Origin: Athripsodes cinereus
Taxonomy: Eukaryota > Arthropoda > Insecta > Trichoptera > Leptoceridae
NCBI GenBank assembly: GCA_947579605.1
Contig: OX388314.1
Coordinates: forward strand, 930,001-994,000
Direction of reading: 5' to 3'
Length of the DNA stretch: 64,000 bases
The translations under genes were made by a program, and so were the position numbers. Under the pieces are notes generated by a model, which made no database searches, was not told where the DNA came from, and saw only the letters and a program-made list of their open reading frames with translations. The stretch's first letter is position 1; each line of letters begins with the position of its first letter. This document shows positions 10,520-20,722 of this stretch, piece by piece.

Positions 10520-10981
10520 ATCAATATCAATAAGCACAGTTAATTTTTCACTATTTTTTTTTTTATATAACTCGAGCGCTTTCGTCAAAACGAGTCAAAA
10601 CGTCGAGGACTGATTGTCCTCTTGATTATGTCAAAATGAGAAGAGGACAATCAGTCCTCTTGATAATGTCAAACTGAGCTTACTAGGACTGATTGTCCTC
10701 TTGATTATGTCAAATTGAGAAGAGGACAATCAGTCCTCTTGATAATGTCAAACTGAGCTTACTAGGACTGATTGTCCTCTTGATTATGTCAAACTGAGAA
10801 GAGGACAATCAGTCCTCTTGATAATGTCAAACTGAGCTTACTAGGGCTGATTGTCCTCTTGATTATGTCAAACTGAGAAGAGGACAATCAGTCCCCTTGA
10901 TAATGTCAAACTGAGCTTTTGACGAAAGCGCTCGAGTTGTATAAAAAAACGTGAAAAATTAACTGTGCTTAATATTGATAT
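10520..10981. mobile_element. Foldback element with 79-bp palindromic repeats
   Basis: Terminal inverted repeats of about 60 bp (10531-10590 and 10917-10971) start TAAGCACAGTTAATTTTTCAC and end inside with ACTCGAGCGCTTTCGTCAAAA. A further short 'tatcaata' match extends them outward. Between them are four head-to-tail units of 79 bp starting at 10606, 10685, 10764 and 10843. Each unit holds two copies of a 15-base palindrome, AGGAC-n5-GTCCT, whose five central bases are TGATT in the first and AATCA in the second. The palindrome thus alternates in orientation. Each is followed by CTTGATwATGTCAAA.TGAG. There is no coding capacity. Confidence 0.8.
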
Positions 10982-11021
10982 TTATAATCATGAATTTTCA
11001 CTCTGTTAATGTACAGACATT

Positions 11022-11065
11022 AGCAAAATCACTCAGAATTGGGTGGAATGCCTAAATAATAATAA
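11022..11065 (-). repeat. Fragment related to the MITE interior
   Basis: The sequence 'atcactcagaattgggtggaatgcctaaataat' is similar to the reverse complement of 11385-11425 inside the adjacent MITE. It is probably an old fragment of the same family. Confidence 0.4.
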
Positions 11066-11210
11066 AAAAAAAAAATGTACAGACATGAAAATTTTAAATA
11101 TTGTTTTATTTGTTTAAACCAAAACTTCAAATTGGGTAACATTGATATATTTTTTTTTATTGAAATAGTAGAAAATATGACGCTACAGAATTGAGAAAGC
11201 AATCAGCGTA

Positions 11211-11690
11211 TAGACCATTAAAGGTCACGTGGTCTTGTCTATGGATTTGCTTTTGCTTGAGGGGCAAACAGTCAGATTGCGCAAATTATCCTTGTAGGAT
11301 GTTATGCCATAAGAGAAAAAAAGAAAGTCAGACGACAAAATAATAACAAAATCGACACTGACAGTTTATTTGATTATTAGGTATTTTTTAGGCGTTCCAC
11401 CTCATATTGAGTAATTTTTTAATACTGACAGTTGGAAGGATAATACCGACATGACAACGCTCTTCCTAGAAATAATTTACTATCTGAGATAGCATGTGTT
11501 ATAGTACTTTATCTCTTTTTCATGCATAGTTATAACTGCGCAATTAGAAAAAGATACCACCTTTTTGTTTGTTTTGTTTCTGTTTTAGAACAGCGCAGTT
11601 AGAAAGAGATACCACCTTTTTGTTTGTTTTGTTTTTGTTCCGTTGTTGACCCTCAAACATTTTTCTGTGACGTCATCCTTTAATGGTCTA
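11211..11690 (+). mobile_element. TAGACCATTAAAGG MITE, long copy
   Basis: Terminal inverted repeat TAGACCATTAAAGG occurs at both ends, followed by GTCACGTGGTC on the left and ATGACGTCAC on the right. The outer 180 bp on the left match the copies at 22164-22438 and 63430-63706. This copy is 480 bp, against 275-277 bp for the others, because its centre (about 11405-11655) is different and longer. That centre contains two direct repeats of 'agataccacctttttgtttgttttgttt' 55 bp apart (units from 11538 and 11593). No coding sequence. Confidence 0.85.
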
Positions 11691-11706
11691 TTGTAATTAT
11701 AGTTAA

Positions 11707-11830
11707 TACTTTCTAGCAAGGTTACTCACAAGTCACAACATGTTCTAAATAAGATTAATTTCGTCTTGATCTAAAACTCTACGATACGCGAAGTGACAAT
11801 AGTAAAAAATACGTGCATGCCATAGAATTA
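11707..11830 (+). mobile_element. Half-copy of the palindromic MITE
   Basis: From 'tagcaaggttactcacaagt' through 'acgatacgcgaagtgacaatagt' to 'aatacgtgcatgcc' this follows the left half of the MITE at 26152-26353 in order, with substitutions. The right half is absent. Confidence 0.65.
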
Positions 11831-13488
11831 TATTACTTCGTATAGAAGTGCTGGTAGCTTAGCCGCGATGTTCCAACTCAGGTCGGCCGATCGTCCGACC
11901 TGCATTTTTGCCTTGTTCAGTACGAAATTGACCATCGTTCGAGTAAGATGTAGCGTTCCTTACAAAAATGCATGTTACACATGCACTATTCAGGTGTATA
12001 CAACTCAATGGTATTTTATCAACTATAATTTAATTTTCTGTAAGTATCTTAAATTCCCAGTATGGAGTTACTATGTCGCCCTGAGACCCCAAATGAGGCA
12101 TTAGGAAAGCGAAACGTTCATTCCACATCACAAAACTCTCCACGCTCCTCTTGAAAGCATAAATGGAAGATCATGCGCCAAAAAACAAATTAAACACCCT
12201 TTCCAAACCACACAAAATACAGAACAGGTGGTGAGCCCATTACTTGGAGTAAATATTGTCACACATTTTTAAGTTTTTAGTTATATAAAAGAAAGGCAAA
12301 AAAATATTTACCGTTAGCAATCCAGTGTCTCAAGTTCGATTCTCGCTCTTTTCTGATTAATATACTTCTTTATTCAATGTCATATAAGTGCATATATCCA
12401 TGAAGTTATATATTTTGACTATAAGACCATTCAGATAAAAACAATAAATTATTGTCAATTTTTACTTTTTCCGAGAAACAATCTGCAGGGAGCAGAACAA
12501 GTTTTATTTAGGTAGGAAAAATATTAGATTTTATTCAAATTTCAAATAATAAAAAAAAAAACATTGTACTATCGTTTCATTTTATGCGTGTTTGATAATA
12601 TTTGGTGATAACATGTTTGTTTGTTGTGTCATTAAAAAAAAGGTTGTGTATGAAATAGTTAGATACATTCTCTCTTTACTTGCAGACATACAACGTAAAA
12701 TGTTATGAACACCTGATAAAAGTCTTGCTTCCTTATTGTTAATATATGAGTGAGAGAGAAATACGGATGCATCACATGAGTAAAAGAGTACTTCGTAAAG
12801 GACTCGATATTGTACCATTGTAACCATATTATATCCGTACACATAGAAAAAAGTTCATTGCATTCATATTGATGTTGTCTTATGCAGTGTATACTAGACA
12901 TTCTTTTTCTAAAGTTGCTACTTCTCTCTGCTAGTACTGCAAATTGCTAATATTTAAAAAAGGAACATGAAAATTGTGATTCATTGTTCTAAACACCATA
13001 TCTAGTACTTAAGTACATATAAATCTATGGTGCATGCCAATCCCGCGGTAGCTGAGGATAATCATTTTTATTTTATTTATTCTTTTTTGCACATCATTAT
13101 TATTAACAAAACAAAACGATATGATTCTACGAAAAAAAATCAGAGTATTAAATTGAATCTGAGAGATATTTTTAAATAGCTGTTCAACTGCTCTGTTGTT
13201 GGTTTTGTTAAGAAACTGTAGTTGGTTGCTGTTTGTATTGTGGATATGTGTTTATTTTTGTTGTTGTTCGGTGAGCGCTGTTGTTTTATCTAAATTATAT
13301 AAAATATGTTTAAACCCTCAAAGCACGAGCACTGCTCAATTTTGAGGGTCAAATATGTAATAAATGTGTTTTTTTAGTAATAAGGTGTGTGTGTAGTATT
13401 TTTAAATTGTAAATTTTAATAAAAAATATTTGAAATTGAATTTGATATGCAGTGGCGGGATAATCACAATCAAGTGATTTCTTCTATC
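11831..13488. other. No gene recognised
   Basis: About 1.65 kb with only small unmatched open frames. A B-box-like AGTTCGATTCT at 12333-12343 may be a worn SINE head but lacks a partner A box. The segment 'gtgcatgccaatcccgcggtagct' near 13030 resembles the centre of the palindromic MITE. The motif CAGTGGCG at about 13450 is the same octamer that ends the 6.4-9.2 kb element. Confidence 0.35.
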
Positions 13489-13970
13489 TAAAGGGTCGTT
13501 CACATTTGTTCACTCTCAGTGATCACTCCGGATGATCCTCCAAGATGAATAGGTGTGAACGGGCGTTTCATCAATAGTGATCACTAGCGATGACGGAGGA
13601 AAGAAATTACCACCCGTCATAATTTTGATGAAAGGTCCTTTCACTGAAACGACCATAAACAAGTTTTATCTTATTATTTGTTTTATTCTCTATGAATTTG
13701 TATCGAATGTCAGAATCATGTACAAAATTATTATGCAGTCGAGAGCTATATTAATTTATTTTAAGTGTTATTTTTCATTTTGAATTATTTTGTTTAATTA
13801 TTATTTTACGAAAATACGTCAAACTACATACAACATGAGTGAGAAAGTAGACATGGCAGTGAAAGCATAGGATGAACAAATGTGAACAGACGTGTTCACT
13901 TTCGATGAACAGGTTTGACCCTGACACTCTGGATGATCATCCAAAGTGAAGCAATGTGAATGCTACTTAA
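13489..13970. mobile_element. MITE-like element with imperfect inverted ends
   Basis: The left end reads TAAAGGGTCGTTCACATTTG then TTCACTCTCAGTGATCACTC. The reverse complement of the right end reads TTAAGTAGCATTCACATTGC then TTCACTTTGGATGATCATCC. Internal pieces 'ggatgatc.tccaa' and 'gtgaac.g.cgttt/ttcac' occur on both sides in inverted order. It is non-coding. It abuts the repeat that begins at 13970. Confidence 0.5.
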
Positions 13971-14055
13971 CAATCATTCACGCTCATGTCAAAAAAAAAT
14001 ATTCTCTTAAAATATATCGACTTTCGACGGATTATTATTTTCAACGTGATATACG
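13970..14055 (+). repeat. Left part of a ~315-bp repeat interrupted by the LTR element
   Basis: These 86 bases (from 'aacaatcattcacgctcatg') match 43325-43410. The match resumes on the other side of the LTR retrotransposon at 21937-22163. The uninterrupted copy lies at 43324-43640. Confidence 0.85.
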
Positions 14056-14882
14056 TGTAACACTTAATATTACTTGTATTATTCCCTGAAGGGGAATGTA
14101 GAGAGTCAACACTTAAAACTAATTTGGGCGCCAGGTGTACTCCTGAAGGGGTACACCGAGAGAGTTCAAAACACTGTTTAGCAAATTCACAATTTATTAC
14201 GATCACTTGACAACTGGTACAATACTGTATAAAGAAAGTAACACTATTAGTAAAACAATAACGAAGACACCTCCAGGCTAGGTTAGATGGATATTGAGGT
14301 AGTCGGAGAGAGACTAGGTAATAAGGGTCGCTACTACTGTATGGCACCAAGAGTAGGCACTTCTTGGACAGCCAGGTAGTAGCGGGTAGGTATAAGGAAA
14401 GTTACCATTTAGCAACAAGAGTAGGCACTTCTTGGACAGCTATAGAGGGTAACGGTAGGTAAGGAGAATCACTTCATAGCAACAAGAGTAGGTACTTCTT
14501 AGACAGCTATGGAGCAACGGTAGGTAGGAAACCTTGGCCCTGGAAGAGCCACCGCGATTCTGCCTTTCAGTATGCCGGGCTCCGTCTTTTATACCCTTGA
14601 GTCAGTACTGAACAGCTGATGGATACCTTGGAAGTGGACGGCGTGATAGTGGGAGAGGTACCTGTTCCTGAACTCCGCCTATCTATTTCCGCTCGGATTG
14701 TTCTAGAAGTTTCTAGAACATTCGGGAACATTCTGGAGGCTTCCATAAATGAGACATCTATTGAAATAATCAGGTACTTCCTGTTAAATAATCAGGTACT
14801 TCCTGTACCTTGACAGCGGCTGTCAGTCATCATTGGCAGGTTATGTTGTTGTTATGCTATGTTGAAATTATGTGGTGTTACA
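14056..14882 (-). repeat. 3' LTR (827 bp)
   Basis: Same sequence as 21105-21931. On the minus strand it carries a TATAAAAG box (14586-14593) followed downstream by AATAAA (14193-14198), the order expected for U3-R. Between them lie three tandem units of about 67 bp that start 'ca.caagagtagg.acttctt' at 14345, 14413 and 14480. Near its 3' edge it has an internal TGGCGCCCAA (14124-14133). Confidence 0.92.
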
Positions 14883-14894
14883 ATCTCCCCTTCT
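14883..14894 (-). promoter_or_regulatory. Polypurine tract
   Basis: On the minus strand AGAAGGGGAGAT lies directly upstream of the 3' LTR start TGTAACACC. This is the position and composition of the primer for plus-strand DNA synthesis. Confidence 0.8.
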
Positions 14895-15182
14895 GGATCA
14901 GAAGGCGCCCCGACGATGATCCAGCATCTAATTGTAGAGTCGATGGGTTGCCTTTCTCCTAGGTTGAATACGATGGGAGATGGCAGGTAGTAAGTCAGGC
15001 TGTCCTGCCGGTTGCGTGGCAGGTTCCCCTGATAGTTTAGAATCTGATGATAGCAAGTCAGGCTGTCCTGCCAATATAAGGGCTGGTTCCCCTGACCTCT
15101 TGGATGCTATTTTCTTCGGACGTCCTCGTTGTCTAATAGGAATTATGGGCGTTGGTACTTCAGCTTCTCTTCCGTGGTACCG

Positions 15183-18100
15183 TTATAATGCCGATGTATG
15201 ATGCACTCCGATGGGGACCTCAGGATTGCTTGCTGCTGCAATTTCGTAGGAGGCTGCTCCATGGGACTTGACGATGACGTATGGTCCATCTCTTCTTGGC
15301 GCTAACTTCGCACTAAATCCTTGTGATGCTTTACTGAGTGGGTGAATTTTCACCATCACTAGATCTCCCTTTTTATAACGGGGATCTGGGCGTCTGCCCT
15401 TGTCTGTGACGATTTTGCGTCTTTCTTCACGACGTTCTTGATTCTCGTCGGCCTGCTGTAGCATTTGGGCCTTCTGTTGTAGCCTTGGCGTAATTTCAGG
15501 TAAGAAATTCTCTGACACCACGATCTGACGAAAGTCATGTTGTACATCATCAGGTGTCCGTAACTCTCTTCCAAAAGTTAAGTATGCTGGAGAGTAATTA
15601 GTTGTTGAACAAATTGTCGAGTTCATGGCGAACCTTATGCTGGGCAGCTTTTGGGGCCAAACTCGATGTCCTTCTTCTACCAGGATAGCCAATTGTGGCT
15701 TCAAATCACGATTCTTTCTTTCGACTGGATTGGTCTCTGGGTGATATACTGGTGTAAAAGCATGCTTGATGTGTAGATCATATGCTTGTATCTGCAATGC
15801 CCACCGGGCTAATCTTCCTGTGGGTGATTTAAGAGTCATCAACCATTTCAGGGATTGATGATCAGTCACAATAGTGAAAGGTAATCCTTCTATATAACCA
15901 CGGAACTTATTTAAAGCCCACACAACTGCAAGGGCCTCTCGTTCCGTTGTAGAATAGTTCTTTTCTGCTGGGGTCAGCAGGCGACTGGCATACTCGACTG
16001 GGTGCTCCTCTTCCCTCTCCCCTTGGACCAGAACTGCTCCGAGAGCATAGCCACTTGCATCTGTCTTGACAGTGTATGGTTTACTGTCATCAGCTTGTCG
16101 AAGTATTGGGGCAGTGGTGAGTGCATCCTTCAAATGATTGAAAGCTCGTTCTTGCTCGTCGTTCCATATCCAGATGGTATCTTTCTTTACCAATCTCGAT
16201 AGTGGTTCAGCAATGCTTGCAAAGTTATTAATGAATCGACGGTACCAAGAGCATGTTTGCAGAAATGACACGAGTTGCTTGATGTTCCGAGGTGCAGACC
16301 GATCTCTAATGGCTGCTGTCTTCTCAGGGTCAACTTGAAGTCCTTGAGGTGTGATGTAGTGACCTAGGTATTTGATGGTAGAACAACAGAACTTACACTT
16401 CTCCTTGTTAACAGTAAGATTCTGCTTTCTCAGCTCCTGAAACACTGCGTTGAGGTGAGTGAGATGTTCTTCGAAGGTTGAAGAGAGAATTACCAGGTCA
16501 TCCAAATATGCTAGCATCTTTATGCCATCCAACCTGATCCGGATGTGATCTACCATTCTCTGGAACGTGGAAGGGGCATTACGAAGGCCAAAGGGCATGC
16601 GCTTGAACCGGTAGATGCCACATGACGTTATAAATGCCGTCTTTTCCTGATCTTTCTGCCTAACCCTGATTTGCCAGTAACCGGCTTTCAAATCCAAGGT
16701 TGTCATGTAAGGCGTTGGCTTGGCCTCGTGTAGTAAGTCATCAATTCTTGGTATAGGATAGACATCTGGAACAGTAATGCTATTCAGCTTACGGTAGTCT
16801 ACACAAAAACGTAATTCGCCATTCTTCTTAGGTACTAGAACCACTGGAGCGGACCAAGGTGATGAACATGGTTCTATGATGTCATCTTCTATCATCTTTG
16901 CTATTTCCCTCTTGAGCACTTCCTTGCGCGGAGGAGACAGGCGGTATGGTGGTACTGCAATTGGTGCGTGCTCACCTGTGTCGATATAGTGCTCGGGGAG
17001 TGAACATGGTAGTCCATTAGACTGAAAAACCTCAGCGTGTTCTTGTAACACGCGATCCAATGAGTCCTTCTCTTGCGCAGAGAGTACATTCTCATTGACG
17101 TCCAGGCTGCAGATGTCCAAGCGCTCTGGTGCGAATAAATTCTCCGACCGTGGTGACAGTGTGGGGTCGGCATTAAATACAGCTATTTGCGCATCTCTGA
17201 ACATCCTATCTGCTAGTCTGGGAGAATAGCCATCGAACAAGACTCCTGGTTGGCACGAACACTCCTGGCTAGGCTGTCCTGTGAATTCTATGGGCACTTG
17301 GCACACAGGATCATCAGCTGGAGGAGGAGTCGGAGGTGGCGTCAGCATTGCAGCTGGAAATTCCATATTCTGCGGGATCACATGCACTGATTTGGCCGCC
17401 AGGATTTCCCGTGGTGGTGTGATCATCATCGGAGATATGGCAGGAGGGACATCCATCTTCTGCCTAACCATTCGCACTGGGCTCGGCACCAGGTCAGTCC
17501 GTGGTGCCACTGGAGGTGGTGTGGTCTTCACTGGGGACAGCAGTGGTGGCACCTCCATCTTGCGAAGGACATTTGCGATTGCGCATATTGGTTTATAGTC
17601 GCTACCTGAGGCTGATTGCGGCGAGGGATGGCCCTCATACCCCAGTGAACGGGTTATCTCAGGCGACTCTACGAAGTACCAGGCCCTCTGTGGTAGGTTC
17701 AGTACCAGTCCTGCATCTTCAATAAATCCCACTCCCAATAGAGTCCGGTTGTCTCGGGACTCTGGGAATACAATGAATGTAGTTGGTACAGTGACCTCGT
17801 GCAGTGTCACTGGTACCCTGGTGGTCAGGATGTCCTGGACCTTGGCAGAGCCATCAGCCAGCACGGCGGTGATCCTCTGCCTATGAAATTGTGCCCCACT
17901 ATCCTTCAGACAGTTGTATAAGTAATATGAAGCGACGCTGGATTTGGCACAGCTGTCGATGTAGGCAGTTCCTTCATATCCTCTCACTTGGATGGGGACG
18001 GATGGTCGATCTCGAGCATCAGTGAAGTCAAGAGAGCAGAACGACATCTCATGGCTTCCTCCCTGAGGTTTGCCTCCGCTGCACTTAGGGCACCTGCTGC

Positions 18101-18848
18101 GCGTCACTCCTGGGGTACCGCAGCCGTAGCAAGCAAACTTGGGTGCGAGAGTGTTCGTCGAGTGACTCTGTCTTCCACTCTTGAACCTGAGTGGTTGGTT
18201 TGCCACCCCTTTCCTCTTCCTGCACCTGTCATCAGTATGGCCCCATGCTCTGCAGATCCCACAGCGTGGCCTAGCCTTCCGTTCTCCAGATTCCTTCAGG
18301 AACTGTTCAACCTCCCGGGCCATTGTCATCAGTGTATTAAAGCTCTTGAACGATGTTCTGGATACCCTGTCACGAATCTGAAGATCCAGTTGACCATATA
18401 CCATGTCAAGCTGTTGCTCCTCCGTAAGAGTTGGTCCAGGCAGCTGGGCCAACAGGACTCGCTTCTTGGTCAGGAAGGTATCTGTCAGTTCATCGGGTCT
18501 CTGCTTAATATTCACAATCTCCTGGATCAGGACGTAACCAGGCTTCCTAGGAGCAAATGCATCCCGGATCCGTGCCTCAAAGTCTGTCCATCTCCGAACC
18601 TCGTGTTTCACTCCTTGCCACCATTTGCCAGCCTCGCCCCTCAGCAGGATGGTGACACCAGTGAGTGCATCTTGATCCTCAATGTGTTCAATGGCTTTGA
18701 ACACCTTCACCGTATCCAAGAACGTCTCAATCATCTCCATGTCACGAGTGCCATCATAGTAAGCAGCGCAGCTTGCAAATGAACCGGATCTTGGTGCTAC
18801 CATGGACATCAGGTGCTGGAACTGTTCCTGGCTTAGGTTGACCGACAT
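15183..18848 (-). CDS. Gag-pol polyprotein of the Gypsy-type element
   Basis: A single long frame holds Gag, protease, RNase-H-type polymerase and an integrase remnant. I prefer the ATG at 18848 (MSVNLSQEQFQ), although the frame is open up to 19016. Gag has the capsid-like core (WWQGV..., AFAPRKPG) and Cys/His knuckles (CGICRAWGHTDDRC, CYGCGTPGVTRSRCPKC). The protease motif reads AYIDSCAKSSVAS, with Cys where the usual D-T/S-G has Gly. The reverse transcriptase has VDYRKLN, the LDLKAGYWQI motif, MPFGLRNAPSTFQR and the catalytic YLDD. RNase H shows KTDASGYALGAVL, TEREALAVVWAL and TDHQSLKWL. After 'QAYDLHIK' (near 15763) the frame jumps directly to the end of the integrase core (YHPETNPVERKNR) and the GPY module (RRDGPYVIVKS). 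The integrase HHCC finger and its first catalytic residues are gone, without loss of frame. Confidence 0.92.
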   Translation of the reverse strand: MSVNLSQEQFQHLMSMVAPRSGSFASCAAYYDGTRDMEMIETFLDTVKVFKAIEHIEDQDALTGVTILLRGEAGKWWQGVKHEVRRWTDFEARIRDAFAPRKPGYVLIQEIVNIKQRPDELTDTFLTKKRVLLAQLPGPTLTEEQQLDMVYGQLDLQIRDRVSRTSFKSFNTLMTMAREVEQFLKESGERKARPRCGICRAWGHTDDRCRKRKGVANQPLRFKSGRQSHSTNTLAPKFACYGCGTPGVTRSRCPKCSGGKPQGGSHEMSFCSLDFTDARDRPSVPIQVRGYEGTAYIDSCAKSSVASYYLYNCLKDSGAQFHRQRITAVLADGSAKVQDILTTRVPVTLHEVTVPTTFIVFPESRDNRTLLGVGFIEDAGLVLNLPQRAWYFVESPEITRSLGYEGHPSPQSASGSDYKPICAIANVLRKMEVPPLLSPVKTTPPPVAPRTDLVPSPVRMVRQKMDVPPAISPMMITPPREILAAKSVHVIPQNMEFPAAMLTPPPTPPPADDPVCQVPIEFTGQPSQECSCQPGVLFDGYSPRLADRMFRDAQIAVFNADPTLSPRSENLFAPERLDICSLDVNENVLSAQEKDSLDRVLQEHAEVFQSNGLPCSLPEHYIDTGEHAPIAVPPYRLSPPRKEVLKREIAKMIEDDIIEPCSSPWSAPVVLVPKKNGELRFCVDYRKLNSITVPDVYPIPRIDDLLHEAKPTPYMTTLDLKAGYWQIRVRQKDQEKTAFITSCGIYRFKRMPFGLRNAPSTFQRMVDHIRIRLDGIKMLAYLDDLVILSSTFEEHLTHLNAVFQELRKQNLTVNKEKCKFCCSTIKYLGHYITPQGLQVDPEKTAAIRDRSAPRNIKQLVSFLQTCSWYRRFINNFASIAEPLSRLVKKDTIWIWNDEQERAFNHLKDALTTAPILRQADDSKPYTVKTDASGYALGAVLVQGEREEEHPVEYASRLLTPAEKNYSTTEREALAVVWALNKFRGYIEGLPFTIVTDHQSLKWLMTLKSPTGRLARWALQIQAYDLHIKHAFTPVYHPETNPVERKNRDLKPQLAILVEEGHRVWPQKLPSIRFAMNSTICSTTNYSPAYLTFGRELRTPDDVQHDFRQIVVSENFLPEITPRLQQKAQMLQQADENQERREERRKIVTDKGRRPDPRYKKGDLVMVKIHPLSKASQGFSAKLAPRRDGPYVIVKSHGAASYEIAAASNPEVPIGVHHTSAL

Positions 18849-19016
18849 GTTGATAGGGTCTTCTGAGGATTCAGTCACACTGCGGGTGAAGTACTTCGGT
18901 TTGGACTCCAGTTTGAAACACAAACGAAGAAACACTGAGTTTACCAAATTAAAATACACACTGAATTGCTCTGAGAGGAGTCTATTCAATACACAACAAA
19001 CAAGGTATGTAAACAC

Positions 19017-19767
19017 TGTATTGTTTTGGAAGGTTCATCAAAAACAATAATAAAGTACATGTAACACAATATGCTATGAAAGAGTAATGATATGCACAGG
19101 TTTGCTTTTAGTATAAGTCCTCCAAGTACACACATATAATAATTAAATATGATTTGCTGTGAAACAGTCCATCAACAATAAACACATATAGGTAATAATA
19201 TAGAATAATGAAATACGAAGAGCTCACAATATTAATGTTATGCACAGGTTTGCTTTGAATATAAGTCCACCAAATACACACACATAATAATGAAATATAA
19301 CTAGCTGTAAAAGAGTTCATTAGTATTATAAACACACATATATTAATGAAATATTATTTGCTGTAAAGAGTTCATTAGTATTATAAACACACGTAATGAT
19401 AACACATAAATTAATGAAATATGGTTTGCTGTAAAGAGTTCAATAATTATAAATACATGTAAAGATAATGCACAGGTTTGCTTTCAGAAAAGTCCCCCAG
19501 ATACACAAATATATATAACACATGTATAATATTATTCAATAGCAATAAACATTAGAAACAATTGGAAATAATAAACATTCGAACTATGACACTTCGCCGT
19601 AAATAAACAAAACAGATAAAACATGTGTTCATAGTTCAAAGATAATAGATTATGGAAACTGTCCACAGAGTCATAGACATTAAATAGTTCATTCAAACGG
19701 TCCGATAGTGAGCCGATCAGTTAACACCAGAGAAAATGATTTTCGTCTATGGTCTATTTTCAAAACA
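19017..19767 (-). repeat. Leader of the LTR element with internal repeats
   Basis: This is untranslated DNA upstream of gag. From about 19092 to 19510 variants of 'tgcacaggtttgctttnaatataagtcc.ccaa.tacac' and 'ttgctgtaaagagttcattagtattataaacac' recur three or more times in the same orientation. No ORF is recognisable. The repeats may belong to the element's regulatory leader. Confidence 0.6.
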
Positions 19768-19776
19768 CAATTTTTC

Positions 19777-20713
19777 GGATAGCCTAGTATTCACAGCAAT
19801 TTTAAAATTTTCGACGCCGGGACCCTCTACAGACGGACGCCCGAAGCTTTTTCGTTTGTAACGGTGGCGCATTAGTCGTTTTGTTTATTCATGATTAATA
19901 TCATTGCCTTGTACATTTTGAGAGATAACACAAATTTATAAATCTGATAGAAAGGTTGAGAAGTGTATATGGTCGAAAAAAAAATTAATGAAATACTGCA
20001 TCATAAGGCTTTTAAATTTAGAGGAAAGAAAAATAAAATATTGATGAGTGGAACACAGGATAATAAATTATAAACTTAATATTACTGCTATACCCCTACA
20101 GCATGTCGAACAAGTAATAAGCATGCAGATTGTCCCCTTCGTGCCAATAAAAATAAGACATTCAGGATTCTTTCGTTTTTCCGTGGAGCACTTGGCAAAG
20201 AAGTGGTCTCCAACTCTTCCGTAAGTTTTCAGGTGTTCGAAAAAATAAAGACACATGAAATTTTAAATTCCGAGTATCTTAATTTTTTGTTGGCACAGAA
20301 AGGATGACTTGCATGTTTATTACATGCAGCTGGTATACTGGCTACCCACTTGTGGGATGTACTGTGATGGTGTGGAATAGTACATTCAGAATAGGTGCAA
20401 ATTGTAATATATATTATGTGAAGTTTTGAGACCATTTGCCTATTCCATGACACTCGATAACTTATGGAAAATAGTAGGAGAATATTTATTTCTTTTAATT
20501 TTTTACTATACATTGATTACAGGCAAATTCGTATTTTATTTTTCCTTCTTTATAAATTTGCGTTATCTCTCAAAATGTATAAGGCAATGAACAAATCATA
20601 AATAAACAAAACGAATAATGCGCCACCGTTACAAACGAAAAAGCTTCGGGCATCCTTCTCTAGAGGGTCCCGGCGTCGAAAATTTTAAAATTGCTGTGAA
20701 TACTAGGCTATCC
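19777..20713. mobile_element. Mutator-like non-autonomous element, 9-bp TSD
   Basis: The 937-bp element has long terminal inverted repeats of about 165 bp (19777-19943 and 20550-20713) starting GGATAGCCTAGTATTCACAG. It is flanked by a perfect 9-bp duplication CAATTTTTC at 19768-19776 and 20714-20722. Long inverted ends and a 9-bp duplication are the signature of Mutator-like (MULE) transposons. The centre has no transposase. It carries two inverted copies of the Cys-rich relic (20080-20160 and 20282-20385) and an AT-rich tail-like piece at 20497-20545. It lies inside the leader of the LTR element and was therefore inserted there at some stage of that element's history. Confidence 0.85.
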
Positions 20714-20722
20714 CAATTTTTC

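Noticed and set aside
10606..10921. Bacterial-type terminators or attenuators
   Set aside because: The palindromes are not followed by T runs near genes and recur as a tandem array inside a transposon-like element.
12325..12345. SINE or tRNA B box AGTTCGATTCT
   Set aside because: No matching A box at the right distance and no repeated body in the window.
17988..18782. 264-codon plus-strand open frame
   Set aside because: Antisense of the Gag coding region; no recognisable domain.
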